NCBI GenBank assembly: GCA_964428835.1 | Contig: CAYRZQ010000004.1 | Coordinates: 1 to 64,000 of the forward strand | DNA length: 64,000 nucleotides | Direction: 5' to 3' | Source: JAIXWP01 sp964428835 | GTDB lineage: Bacteria; Bacteroidota; Bacteroidia; Flavobacteriales_D; Sanyastnellaceae | Shown here: piece by piece, positions 24,671-33,029 of the stretch | Layout of the letters: every line of letters begins with the position of its first letter | How positions within the stretch are numbered: the first letter of the stretch is position 1 | Notes under the pieces: model-generated | The model's database searches: none | What the model was told of the DNA's origin: nothing | The model's input: only the letters and a program-made list of their open reading frames with translations | Position numbers and translations under genes: made by a program

Positions 24671-25750
24671 ATGCGCATATTTATCATTGCAGGCGAAGCC
24701 AGCGGGGACTTGCACGGAGCCAATCTCGTAAAGGAACTCTTTCAATTAGCACCACAAAGTGTGATTGAGGGTTGGGGTGGCGATAAAATGTCTGCGGCAG
24801 GAGCGCGTATTCACAAGCATTATCGAGAACTTGCCTTCATGGGGTTTGCTGAAGTGATCGCAAATATTCGCACCATCATGCGAAATTTTGACCTTTGTAA
24901 ATCTACCATTGAAACATTCCAACCAGATACCTTAGTGCTCATCGACTATCCAGGTTTCAATCTACGAATGGCTGAGTGGGCGCACGAAAGAGGAATTCGC
25001 GTTGTCTATTATGTCAGCCCTCAAATCTGGGCTTGGAAGCAAGGAAGGATTAAGAAAATCAAGCAGTTTGTCGATGAAATGTGCGTTGTACTTCCGTTTG
25101 AAAGAGAATTCTATGCAAAGTTTCAAATGGATGTTCACTTCGTCGGACATCCACTTCTTGATGAAATCAAACAAGACCAAATTTCCATTCAGAAAGAAAA
25201 CATCATCGCATTATTACCAGGAAGCAGAAAGCAAGAAATACGCTCAATGCTTCCTATAATGTTGAACGCTGCCAAGAATTTTCCAGAATACAAATGCGTG
25301 ATAGCGGGCGCACCTGGTCAAGAATATTCATTCTATGAACCTTTGATTAAAGACTACAATGCGGAAATAGTATTTGGAAAAACTTATGACGTTTTGAAAT
25401 CTGCAAAAGCTGGTCTTATCACCAGTGGCACTGCCACACTCGAGGCTGGTATATTCAAACTTCCACAAGTAGTATGCTACAAAGGGAATCCTCTCTCCTA
25501 CTTCATAGCACGCCAATTGGTTAAAATCAAGTACATCTCCTTGGTTAATCTGATTTTGGATAAACCGGCAGTTAAAGAATTGATTCAATTTGAATTGACT
25601 GAGGAAAACATCTTGGCAGAACTTAGATTGCTTTTGGGCGATACAGAGCGATCAAGGCAAATGATGACGGATTACAACGAATTAGAAAGTGTTTTAGGCA
25701 GTGGCGGTGCTTCATTAAATACTGCCAAAGTGGTGTTGAAAAAAAACTGA
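24671..25750 (+). CDS. lpxB: lipid-A-disaccharide synthase
   Basis: 359 residues, slightly shorter than E. coli LpxB. The N-terminus IIAGEASGDLHGANLVKEL is the family signature. GWGGDKMSAAGA, ELAFMGFAEVI, YVSPQIWAWKQGRIKKI, LPFEREFY and the GT-B nucleotide site LLPGSRKQEI then ITSGTATLEAG follow in the expected order. LpxB joins UDP-diacylglucosamine and lipid X to form the lipid A disaccharide at the inner membrane, showing a Gram-negative LPS pathway. Other lpx genes are not in the window. Confidence 0.96.
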   Translation: MRIFIIAGEASGDLHGANLVKELFQLAPQSVIEGWGGDKMSAAGARIHKHYRELAFMGFAEVIANIRTIMRNFDLCKSTIETFQPDTLVLIDYPGFNLRMAEWAHERGIRVVYYVSPQIWAWKQGRIKKIKQFVDEMCVVLPFEREFYAKFQMDVHFVGHPLLDEIKQDQISIQKENIIALLPGSRKQEIRSMLPIMLNAAKNFPEYKCVIAGAPGQEYSFYEPLIKDYNAEIVFGKTYDVLKSAKAGLITSGTATLEAGIFKLPQVVCYKGNPLSYFIARQLVKIKYISLVNLILDKPAVKELIQFELTEENILAELRLLLGDTERSRQMMTDYNELESVLGSGGASLNTAKVVLKKN

Positions 25751-25792
25751 AACAGCCTTTAAGAGCTTTCTTGTCGGTTCTAATTTTACCAC

Positions 25793-26947
25793 ATGCGCTG
25801 GTGTGTCTGTATAATATGTCTAATACTTCTTGCCTTTCAATCAAAGGCAGCAGACCCTCTTAAAGTCGGTTTGTTCTATAATCAAAGCTTTATTCGCGCT
25901 TCGATTAGCGTGGTCAGTGGTCAGGTTGATTTATACTGCGATGATCAATACATCGGTACTGCAAATGCTGGTGTGCAATACGATATGAGTGCCGCATCGG
26001 GAAACTTACAACTTGTATTTAACGGTTCGGTACATACAGCACAAAGCGTTATAAAAACGGTAAGTAAAACCTATAGTACCTTCAAAATTCAACCAATTGG
26101 ATTGAAGCAAAATTCTAGAATCTATGAAGGAAATCTACTTTGCGTCAAGGCACCTGGCCGCATTCAACTGGTGAATGTTCTTCATTTAGAAAGTTATGTT
26201 CCTGGCGTTATTGAAGCTGAGGGAGGAAGTAAGCATCAGCTAGAATATTATAAGGTTCAGGCCATCATCAGTAGAACTTACGCGAGCAGCAATAGAAGAA
26301 GACATGAGGCAGAAGGCTTTCATGTTTGTGACGCCACACACTGTCAAGTCTATCACGGTATTCCAAGACATGAGCCGCTCACAAAAGTGGCTACCCAAGA
26401 AACAGAAGACGTGGTGATTGTAGATAGCAATATTGATTTGATAACAGCTGCTTTTCACTCCAACTGCGGCGGACATACTATCAATGCCGAAGACGCATGG
26501 AGCAAGCCGCTCAGTTATTGCGTTGGAAGGCCCGATACGTTCTGTTTGGTAATGCCCAACTCCAACTGGGAAAAAACGGTGAGTGCCGCTTCATGGAAGT
26601 CCTACATAAGAGCAAAGAGCGAATCAAAAGAGGATAGTCTGCTTGCGGGAGCGACTAGTTTTTTTCCATCCAACCGTCAATATTATTTTGCGGATAGCAG
26701 TCTTAAAATACCCAACAAGGTGATCCGACACGATTTTAAGTTGAAGTCTGCCTATTTCACAGTGCATCAAGATGAAGACAAAGTGACCTTCATTGGACAA
26801 GGCTTCGGACATGGAGTGGGATTATGCCAAGAAGGCGCGATTCGCATGGCTCGTCTAGGGTTCAAATATGATGATATCATTCACTTTTATTACAAAGACG
26901 TTCATCTTGTTCCTTTGAGATTCATTTGGTTTTTTAAGGATAACTAA
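25793..26947 (+). CDS. SpoIID/LytB-domain protein (putative peptidoglycan lytic transglycosylase)
   Basis: 384 residues. A signal peptide (1-19, ending SKA) precedes an N-terminal beta region. The SpoIID domain (about 120-370) shows HLESYVPGVIEAEGG with the Glu aligned to the catalytic residue, YKVQAIISRTYA, CDATHCQVYHG with two Cys, FHSNCGGHTINAED and the C-terminal FGHGVGLCQEGAIRMA. Members of this family cut glycan strands denuded of peptides; they occur in non-sporulating Bacteroidetes too. Predicted periplasmic. It follows lpxB by 42 nt, perhaps as the last gene of the same operon. Confidence 0.88.
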   Translation: MRWCVCIICLILLAFQSKAADPLKVGLFYNQSFIRASISVVSGQVDLYCDDQYIGTANAGVQYDMSAASGNLQLVFNGSVHTAQSVIKTVSKTYSTFKIQPIGLKQNSRIYEGNLLCVKAPGRIQLVNVLHLESYVPGVIEAEGGSKHQLEYYKVQAIISRTYASSNRRRHEAEGFHVCDATHCQVYHGIPRHEPLTKVATQETEDVVIVDSNIDLITAAFHSNCGGHTINAEDAWSKPLSYCVGRPDTFCLVMPNSNWEKTVSAASWKSYIRAKSESKEDSLLAGATSFFPSNRQYYFADSSLKIPNKVIRHDFKLKSAYFTVHQDEDKVTFIGQGFGHGVGLCQEGAIRMARLGFKYDDIIHFYYKDVHLVPLRFIWFFKDN

Positions 26948-27042
26948 TCCCTTTAACACTCTTTTACAGGGTTTAACGTGGACTTAATTCATGTATCAAT
27001 TATCTTCGCGATGCATAATTTGTTGATTGAATGTCCACTTGC

Positions 27043-28605
27043 ATGAAGGCATCTATTTTAACCTGTTTATTATTAGCGTTTTGCGCTCCCGTATTAGTTT
27101 TTGCTCAAAGCAAAGCTGCGATTTCCACTAAGAAAAATGTAGATGGTAGAATTGTTTATGAATCACGTATCATAGATCTTAACGGAACAGAAGATATCAA
27201 TGACATTCTTAAAGAGATGGGTGTTGTCGATAAAAACGGAGTTCTAATTCCTGGCAATGAATTTCAAATCAATGTTATGCCTTCTGATAAAATGGAAGGC
27301 TCCAATAGTTTAGAGCGTCCTTTCAAAACATTGCCTCCAATGGCACCCATTAGGCCATTTGAGCCTGCTACAGAATCGGTAGCTTTCTTAGGAGTAATGG
27401 CAAGAAACGATTTGTATAAAAATACTGCATGTGTTCAGATCACTGAAGTAATCGAGTCATCGCCAGCAGAGGAAATTATTCAAGTTGGCGACCTCATTTA
27501 TAAAATCGATGAGGCCCCAATTGCTTCGCACACTGACTTGGTCAATTTTATTCACTCCAAAAAGCCCGGCGATGAAGTGAAAATATATGTCTATCGCGAC
27601 GGAAAAAAGAAATCTCTTAAACTAACATTAGGCGAAAAAAAACAAGAAGTTAGCACACCATTTATTGGCATGCCTGATATGAGCTACTTCTTCAGTCCAG
27701 ACTCGATATTATTGATCAGCCCATTCGATAACAAAAAAAATTGCGACTCTACTAAGATTTGTCAGCCTTTTTCGTGGGAAGAAGAAGGATTTGAAACAAA
27801 AGAAACTCCTTTCTTAGGTGTTACCCCTGCTGATGAAAATTCGTCAAAGGGTGTGCGCATTGGTAGTGTAATTGAAGGTTCTTGTGCAGAGAAAATGGGG
27901 CTTCAGGAAGGAGATATTATTCTGGAGCTCAACGGAGCTGCGGTAGCAAGCTTTGATGATCTCAAAGCAGATATTATGGCAATCGCTCCCGGTAATAAGG
28001 TTGAAATTCTTATTGAAAGAGAAGGCAAGGAGAAATTATTGGAAGGCGAACTCGGTTCGAAGTCTTCATCTTCACAGGACGATTTCAGGATTTTCCATGA
28101 CTTTAAAGGAATGGATGAGAATGGAAATCTAAACTATGACTTCGAATTGGATATGAATGTCGAGGAGCTTGAGCAGCATCTGGAAGAAATGATGAGAGAC
28201 TTTAATAATATGCTCGATGAAGGTGCAAATGAGCTCCAAATTATGATTGATCCTTACCTTAATGCCGAACCAGGAAATCTCAATGTAGGAGAGCTAAGTG
28301 ATTCGGACATCTTGCGAATTGAAGGTATTAATCCATCTTTGAAGCAACTTGAGTTTAGTTCATTTGCATTTATACCCGACAATGAACATCAAACGATAAA
28401 AATTAGTTTCGAAACATCTGCCCGAGGTGATCTTGAAATTGCATTGTTTGATTCCAATGGCGCAAAAGTGCATGTAGAAAGACGATCTTCTTTCAGCGGT
28501 ATTTTCGGAAAAACACTCGCTATGAGCAACTATCCTAAGGGAGAATATGTGCTTATGATAAAGGTTGGTGAGGAACAATTCCTAAAGAAAATCACCAAAG
28601 AGTAA
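27043..28605 (+). CDS. secreted double-PDZ protein with type A T9SS-like C-terminus
   Basis: 520 residues from the ATG at 27043, chosen because MKASILTCLLLAFCAPVLVFA is a clean signal peptide; an in-frame ATG at 27031 is the alternative. Two PDZ domains: about 110-200 (FLGVMARNDL, AEEIIQVGDLIYKIDEAPI, KKPGDEVKIYVYRDGK) and about 255-340 (FLGVTPADENSSKGVRI, CAEKMGLQEGDIILELNGAAV, IAPGNKVEILIEREGK). No protease domain is present. An acidic helical stretch follows, then a C-terminal 85-residue domain (IKISFETSARGDLEIALFDSNGA, YPKGEYVLMIKVGEEQFLKKI) resembling T9SS type A sorting domains. Probably a surface or extracellular binding protein. Confidence 0.85.
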   Translation: MKASILTCLLLAFCAPVLVFAQSKAAISTKKNVDGRIVYESRIIDLNGTEDINDILKEMGVVDKNGVLIPGNEFQINVMPSDKMEGSNSLERPFKTLPPMAPIRPFEPATESVAFLGVMARNDLYKNTACVQITEVIESSPAEEIIQVGDLIYKIDEAPIASHTDLVNFIHSKKPGDEVKIYVYRDGKKKSLKLTLGEKKQEVSTPFIGMPDMSYFFSPDSILLISPFDNKKNCDSTKICQPFSWEEEGFETKETPFLGVTPADENSSKGVRIGSVIEGSCAEKMGLQEGDIILELNGAAVASFDDLKADIMAIAPGNKVEILIEREGKEKLLEGELGSKSSSSQDDFRIFHDFKGMDENGNLNYDFELDMNVEELEQHLEEMMRDFNNMLDEGANELQIMIDPYLNAEPGNLNVGELSDSDILRIEGINPSLKQLEFSSFAFIPDNEHQTIKISFETSARGDLEIALFDSNGAKVHVERRSSFSGIFGKTLAMSNYPKGEYVLMIKVGEEQFLKKITKE

Positions 28606-28651
28606 GTACTCACAATAATATCACTCTCCTTGCGTTGCCTACTCACAACCG

Positions 28652-28750
28652 ATGCAAGGAAAATGTGGTTACTGCCCGGCAGCAATTCTTTATCAGGAAA
28701 TGCTTTCAAAGGGAGAGGCAGGCAGTATTTCTAAAGTAAAGATTTATTAG
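28652..28750 (+). CDS. possible 32-codon ORF with CxxC motif, doubtful
   Basis: An ATG-started frame in the 168-bp gap after the PDZ gene encodes MQGKCGYCPAAILYQEML then 14 residues. The CGYC pair and the amphipathic helix after it look protein-like, and two further residues upstream in frame (SPC) suggest a longer ancestral frame. No promoter and no recognised family. It may be a gene remnant or chance. A 7-bp stem TCCTTGC / GCAAGGA (about 28627-28660) overlaps its start. Confidence 0.2.
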   Translation: MQGKCGYCPAAILYQEMLSKGEAGSISKVKIY

Positions 28751-28773
28751 GGTGGTAACCGCACCGCATCGGA

Positions 28774-29385
28774 TTAGCGCATTCCAAGTATTTTTAACGG
28801 TATTTCTTTTTCACTTAGAAAGTGCTCCAGTCTTTCTTTATTCGCTGCCTCAATATAAAATTCTAGAATCGCTATATCTCCAAATGGAGCATCTATTTTT
28901 TCAAAATTCAGATCCTTCAACACTTTCATTACCGCAGGCATGTGATGGTATTCAAAAGAAATACTACAATGAAGTCTGACATTTTGTAATTGAAGGTCGC
29001 TAGCCTCAATAGCTTGTTGCGCAGCAGTTTTATAGGCGTCAATCAATCCGCCTGTTCCCAACTTGGTTCCTCCATAATATCTAATTACTGTGACCAAAAC
29101 ATTGGTTAGGTCATGGGATAATATCTGACCGTAGATCGGCTTACCCGCTGTACCTGAGGGCTCGCCATCGTCATTGATCCTATACTTGTCTTTTTTATGT
29201 CCCAATCTGTATGCATAACAAATATGAGTTGCATCGCTGTGCTGCTTCCAAAGATCAGCGAGGATCAACTTTACATCATCCTCAGTAAAAACGAGGTGAG
29301 TTTGTCCAATATGCTTGCTTCCGGATACTTTGTACAATGACTCACCTGACTTTGAAATCGTCCTATACTGAAAAGTATCGCTCAA
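28774..29385 (-). CDS. YigZ family protein (IMPACT family)
   Basis: 203 residues. The N-terminal Impact domain includes AYRLGHKKDKYRINDDGEPSGTAGKPIYGQI and VTVIRYYGGTKLGTGGLIDAYKTAA, the defining signature of YigZ/Impact proteins. The C-terminal domain is the smaller ferredoxin-like DUF1949 type. The function is not firmly known; eukaryotic IMPACT regulates GCN2. Twelve nt separate it from the upstream gene at 29398, so the two are likely co-transcribed. Confidence 0.93.
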   Translation of the reverse strand: MSDTFQYRTISKSGESLYKVSGSKHIGQTHLVFTEDDVKLILADLWKQHSDATHICYAYRLGHKKDKYRINDDGEPSGTAGKPIYGQILSHDLTNVLVTVIRYYGGTKLGTGGLIDAYKTAAQQAIEASDLQLQNVRLHCSISFEYHHMPAVMKVLKDLNFEKIDAPFGDIAILEFYIEAANKERLEHFLSEKEIPLKILGMR

Positions 29386-29397
29386 CTTGATTCGTAA

Positions 29398-29799
29398 TTA
29401 AGAAATGGGATTTAACATCACGCTGAAAACTGTGATAGAATTTGGGTCGCGATCATAATACAATTTGTCCAGTGCTCCCAAGACGTTCTTTGCCCTGAAA
29501 TATGAGGTGTGTAAAGAATTTTCTCCTTTTAAACTCCATTGTATGGTATAGCTGCTTTCTGCTTCCTTGTAATTTTTGACGTACTCCAACATGATGCGCA
29601 ATGCTTCCACTTGGCTTGTGGCTTCGCATGTATGAAACAAAAAGCTCTGATTATGGCGAGGATTTGCGGTAATCAATCGCAACAAAACATTTGAGCCTCT
29701 GTCTTCAAAGTTAAAAATAAGACTATTCTGTCCTAAGCCAATGTAGGTTCCAATCTCCGCCTGAAGACTTGCTATTTCAACGTTTTTATCTAAGGTCAT
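29398..29799 (-). CDS. conserved hypothetical protein
   Basis: 133 residues without signal peptide or membrane segment; composition suggests a small alpha/beta cytoplasmic protein. SYTIQWSLKGENSLHTSYFRAKNVLGALDKLYYDRD is the most distinctive stretch. I do not recognise a family. It lies 12 nt upstream of yigZ, so a shared transcript is likely. Confidence 0.7.
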   Translation of the reverse strand: MTLDKNVEIASLQAEIGTYIGLGQNSLIFNFEDRGSNVLLRLITANPRHNQSFLFHTCEATSQVEALRIMLEYVKNYKEAESSYTIQWSLKGENSLHTSYFRAKNVLGALDKLYYDRDPNSITVFSVMLNPIS

Positions 29800-29836
29800 A
29801 ATCTCTAAAAAAAAGGAGTGTAAAAGTAAACAATCA

Positions 29837-31696
29837 TCATTGAAACTCGATGTTGGTCGAGTTGTATTCGGGAATCATCTCTTTAAGCTTAGAAATGATT
29901 TTTGCATTGTTTTGTTCATCAAATAACTGGATGAGGGCGTCAATCTCATTTTGAATTTCCAAATATTCATATTCCCTCACCTTGGCAACTAGAATTTTCG
30001 GGTGCGGAGTGGACATCGTATTTTCCTTATCGCTCAAAACCTCTTCATACAATTTTTCCCCAGGTCTGAGTCCTGTGATTTTTATCTCAATATCTTTTCC
30101 TTCTACCAGACCACTTAGTTTTATCATGTTTCGCGCGAGGTCAATAATTTTGACACTTTCGCCCATGTCAAAGGCAAAAATCTCACCTCCCTTTCCCATT
30201 GAGGCTGCTTGAAGCACCAATTGGGAAGCTTCTGGAATTGTCATAAAAAAGCGCGTAACGTCGTGATGTGTCACAGTAATAGGGCCTCCTTCTTCTATTT
30301 GCTTTTTAAAAATAGGAATTACAGAGCCATTGCTTCCAAGAACATTTCCAAACCTGGTAGTGATATAGGCAGTTTTTGATGTTCTATTCTTTGATTGAAC
30401 GTACATTTCAGCTGCTCTTTTAGACGCGCCCATGACGCTCGTTGGATTCACAGCTTTATCAGTGCTGATGAAAACAAAAGATTCTACACCAAACTCGTCC
30501 GCCAAATCAGCCATGATCTTCGTACCAAGCACATTCACGCGTATGGCCTCGCTTGGATTCGATTCCATCAAAGGTACGTGTTTGTAAGCCGCCGCATGAA
30601 AGATGATCTGAGGCTTGAATACATGCAGCGCTCGTCTCATGCGGTCCTCACTTCTGACATCACCAATAGCTGCTACGCAAATGTCATTTTCATCCAGTAC
30701 ACTAATTTCTTGTTCGAGCTCAAACAAAGGTGTTTCAGCTTGATCAAGCATGAAAATTTTAGAAGGCGAAAAGACGATTAATTGCCTAACGAGTTCGCTT
30801 CCGATGCTACCAGCGGCTCCTGTTACGAGAATCCTCTTGCCTTTAATATTATCGCTAACGATTGATGAATCAAGCTGAATGGCATCTCTGCCTAGTAAGT
30901 CCTCGATGCGGATATTTCGAATTTGTTGAACGCTAAGTTCTCCGCCAATCCATTGTGTTGCAGGTGGCAGCTGACGTACTTTCACATCATACTTCAAAGC
31001 AGACTGAATAATTTGTGCTCGTTTTGACCTATCCAGTGCAACGCTGGCAATAATAATTTCATCGACTTTTCCGCTCGAAAGGAATTCTTCCAGTTTAGAG
31101 GCGTGATAAATATCGGTTCCTTCTAATTTTTTTCCTGTCTTACTTTTATCATCATCAAAAAAGGCAATCACTTGAAGGTCTGCCCTCGAGTCGCGATCGA
31201 TGGTGCGTTTTGTAATCATTCCTCCCTCACCTGCTCCATAGATTACTACGCGTCTCGACGCTTTGGAAGGAGTTTTTAATTCAAGATACAAAACCTTAAC
31301 AGCGATTCTGCTAACGATCATTGCGAAAAGTGATAGCAGATACTCAATGATGACGATTGAGGTTGGAATGAAAAAGTTTCCATCATGATACTTATACCTC
31401 AAAAAGTTTGCTACCAGAAAAAGGATGCTGCCAGAGGATAAAACCACGAAGATTCGCATCGTATCTTGAGTGCTGGTGTAGCGAATAATTCCAGCATAGG
31501 TTTTACCTATTATAAATGATACAATCCGAACTAATAGAAAAATTGGAAGGAACGCCTTTGCTAAATCGATTTCAATTTTTGGGGGATTGAATTCAAAGCG
31601 TACGAGATATGCAACAATGAGCGCAACAAAGCAAACCCCTAGATCGACTAGGAATATAATCCATCTAGGGGTATTTCTTGTTGGCAGTATTTTCAT
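29837..31696 (-). CDS. CapD/WbpM-type nucleotide-sugar 4,6-dehydratase (membrane-anchored)
   Basis: 619 residues from the ATG at 31694-31696 (MKILPTRNTPRW); an ATG seven codons earlier overlaps the upstream thiolase gene by 14 bp and is less likely. Four N-terminal membrane helices are followed by a CoA-binding-like Rossmann domain (VVIYGAGEGG, about 145) and a C-terminal SDR domain with GAAGSIGSELVRQL (about 293), FHAAAYKHVPLME, STDKAVNPTSVMGASKRAAEM and RFGNVLGSNGSVIP. The family converts UDP-GlcNAc to the 4-keto-6-deoxy sugar for surface polysaccharide or glycoprotein glycans. No other glycan gene adjoins it here. The usual YxxxK of SDRs is replaced by the MGASK form typical of this family. 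Confidence 0.92.
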   Translation of the reverse strand: MKILPTRNTPRWIIFLVDLGVCFVALIVAYLVRFEFNPPKIEIDLAKAFLPIFLLVRIVSFIIGKTYAGIIRYTSTQDTMRIFVVLSSGSILFLVANFLRYKYHDGNFFIPTSIVIIEYLLSLFAMIVSRIAVKVLYLELKTPSKASRRVVIYGAGEGGMITKRTIDRDSRADLQVIAFFDDDKSKTGKKLEGTDIYHASKLEEFLSSGKVDEIIIASVALDRSKRAQIIQSALKYDVKVRQLPPATQWIGGELSVQQIRNIRIEDLLGRDAIQLDSSIVSDNIKGKRILVTGAAGSIGSELVRQLIVFSPSKIFMLDQAETPLFELEQEISVLDENDICVAAIGDVRSEDRMRRALHVFKPQIIFHAAAYKHVPLMESNPSEAIRVNVLGTKIMADLADEFGVESFVFISTDKAVNPTSVMGASKRAAEMYVQSKNRTSKTAYITTRFGNVLGSNGSVIPIFKKQIEEGGPITVTHHDVTRFFMTIPEASQLVLQAASMGKGGEIFAFDMGESVKIIDLARNMIKLSGLVEGKDIEIKITGLRPGEKLYEEVLSDKENTMSTPHPKILVAKVREYEYLEIQNEIDALIQLFDEQNNAKIISKLKEMIPEYNSTNIEFQ

Positions 31697-31703
31697 ACAA
31701 AAA

Positions 31704-32888
31704 TTAGCAAGCTTCAATCACCATAGCGCTTGCTCCTCCTCCACCGTTGCAAATTCCGGCTCCGCCGATTTTAGCGCTATTCTGTTTTAGTACATTGATT
31801 AATGTGACGATGATGCGAGCGCCACTGCAGCCAAGTGGGTGACCCAATGAAACAGCTCCGCCGTTAACGTTCACTTTGCTGGCATCGAGACCCATTTTCT
31901 GCATATTCACAATTCCAACTACTGAAAAAGCCTCATTTAACTCTACAAACTCTAGATCTGACATTTTCAATCCTGCCTTTGCAACAGCCTTTGGCAAAGC
32001 AAGTGAGGGAGTAGTTGTAAACCATTCAGGAGCTTGTTCTGCATCTGCATAGGAAACAATTTTTGCAATTGGCTTTAAACCGAGGCTCTCCATCTTCTCT
32101 TTACTCATCAAAACGACTGCTGCTGCTCCATCATTCATGGTGCTTGCGTTTGCAGCAGTCACTGTTCCTTCTTTGCTAAAAACAGGCTTGAGCTGTGGTA
32201 TTTTGTCAAAGTTCACGCTCTTGTATTCTTCATCTTCTTTGAAAACAACAACGTCTCCTTTTCTGCCAACGATTTCAACAGGAACGATTTCATCGTTGAA
32301 TTTTCCTGAAGACCAAGCGGCAGCGCTTCTTTTATAACTTTCTATTGCAAAATTATCTTGTTCCTCTCTGGAGATATTACACTCTTTAGCGCACATATCA
32401 GCAGCATTGCCCATGGCATAATTATGATAAACATCGGTAAGACCGTCCTTCGCAAGTCCGTCGATTAGGCTTACATTACCATACTTGTTTCCCCATCTCA
32501 AGTTTTCTGAATAAAATGGAACATTACTCATGCTTTCCATTCCACCAGCGACCACGACATCTGCATCACCGAGCATAATGCTCTGTGCGCCTTGCATGAT
32601 GGCTTTCATTCCAGAAGCGCATACCTTATTTACAGTGGTGCATTGTACTGTATTTGGTAGTCCCGCAAAAATCGCAGCTTGGCGAGCTGGCGCTTGTCCC
32701 AGATTTGCTTGAAGCACCGAACCCATTAGGACTTCTTGTACTTCATTCGGCTGCAAACCAATACGGTCTATTGCTCCTTTGATAGCGATTGAACCTAGTT
32801 TGGTTGCTGATAAGGAGGCCAGCGACCCTCCAAAACTTCCCATAGGAGTTCTTACTGCTGATACGATGTAAACTTCTTTCATTTTCAT
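31704..32888 (-). CDS. acetyl-CoA C-acetyltransferase (thiolase)
   Basis: 394 residues from ATG at 32886-32888 (MKMKEVYIVSAVRTPMG); starts at 32882 or 32903 are also in frame. Nucleophile Cys in NKVCASGMKAIMQGAQ (about 87), His in GGAVSLGHPLGCSGARI (about 349) and Cys in GAGICNGGGGASAMVIE (about 380). VLMGSVLQANLGQAPARQAA and AGGMESMSNVPFY are typical of biosynthetic AtoB/PhaA thiolases, which condense two acetyl-CoA. The C-terminal Cys-Asn-Gly-Gly-Gly form separates it from the PaaJ-type thiolase. The CapD-type gene starts 7 nt after its stop, probably the same transcript but no functional link. Confidence 0.92.
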   Translation of the reverse strand: MKMKEVYIVSAVRTPMGSFGGSLASLSATKLGSIAIKGAIDRIGLQPNEVQEVLMGSVLQANLGQAPARQAAIFAGLPNTVQCTTVNKVCASGMKAIMQGAQSIMLGDADVVVAGGMESMSNVPFYSENLRWGNKYGNVSLIDGLAKDGLTDVYHNYAMGNAADMCAKECNISREEQDNFAIESYKRSAAAWSSGKFNDEIVPVEIVGRKGDVVVFKEDEEYKSVNFDKIPQLKPVFSKEGTVTAANASTMNDGAAAVVLMSKEKMESLGLKPIAKIVSYADAEQAPEWFTTTPSLALPKAVAKAGLKMSDLEFVELNEAFSVVGIVNMQKMGLDASKVNVNGGAVSLGHPLGCSGARIIVTLINVLKQNSAKIGGAGICNGGGGASAMVIEAC

Positions 32889-33029
32889 TGAATGTGGGCG
32901 CAAAAGTGCGCAATTCCAACGAAAAATACATCATTTTAAGAATAATAAGTAATTGTAACCTATTTCAAGGTTAAAGGTATAAATGCACGTCTGTCTCCCG
33001 TACCCTATAAATAACAGACCAAGGAAACA

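Noticed and set aside
28748..28765. Sequence AGGGTGGTAACCGCA resembling the conserved T-box antiterminator element
   Set aside because: It has an extra base relative to the T-box consensus, there is no specifier-loop stem or terminator, and the next gene in that direction is on the opposite strand. T-boxes are mainly a Firmicutes feature. Treated as chance.
32943..32975. AACCT/AGGTT mini-hairpin between the thiolase and M43 protease genes
   Set aside because: Only 5 bp of stem and no T-run in either direction; too weak for a terminator call.
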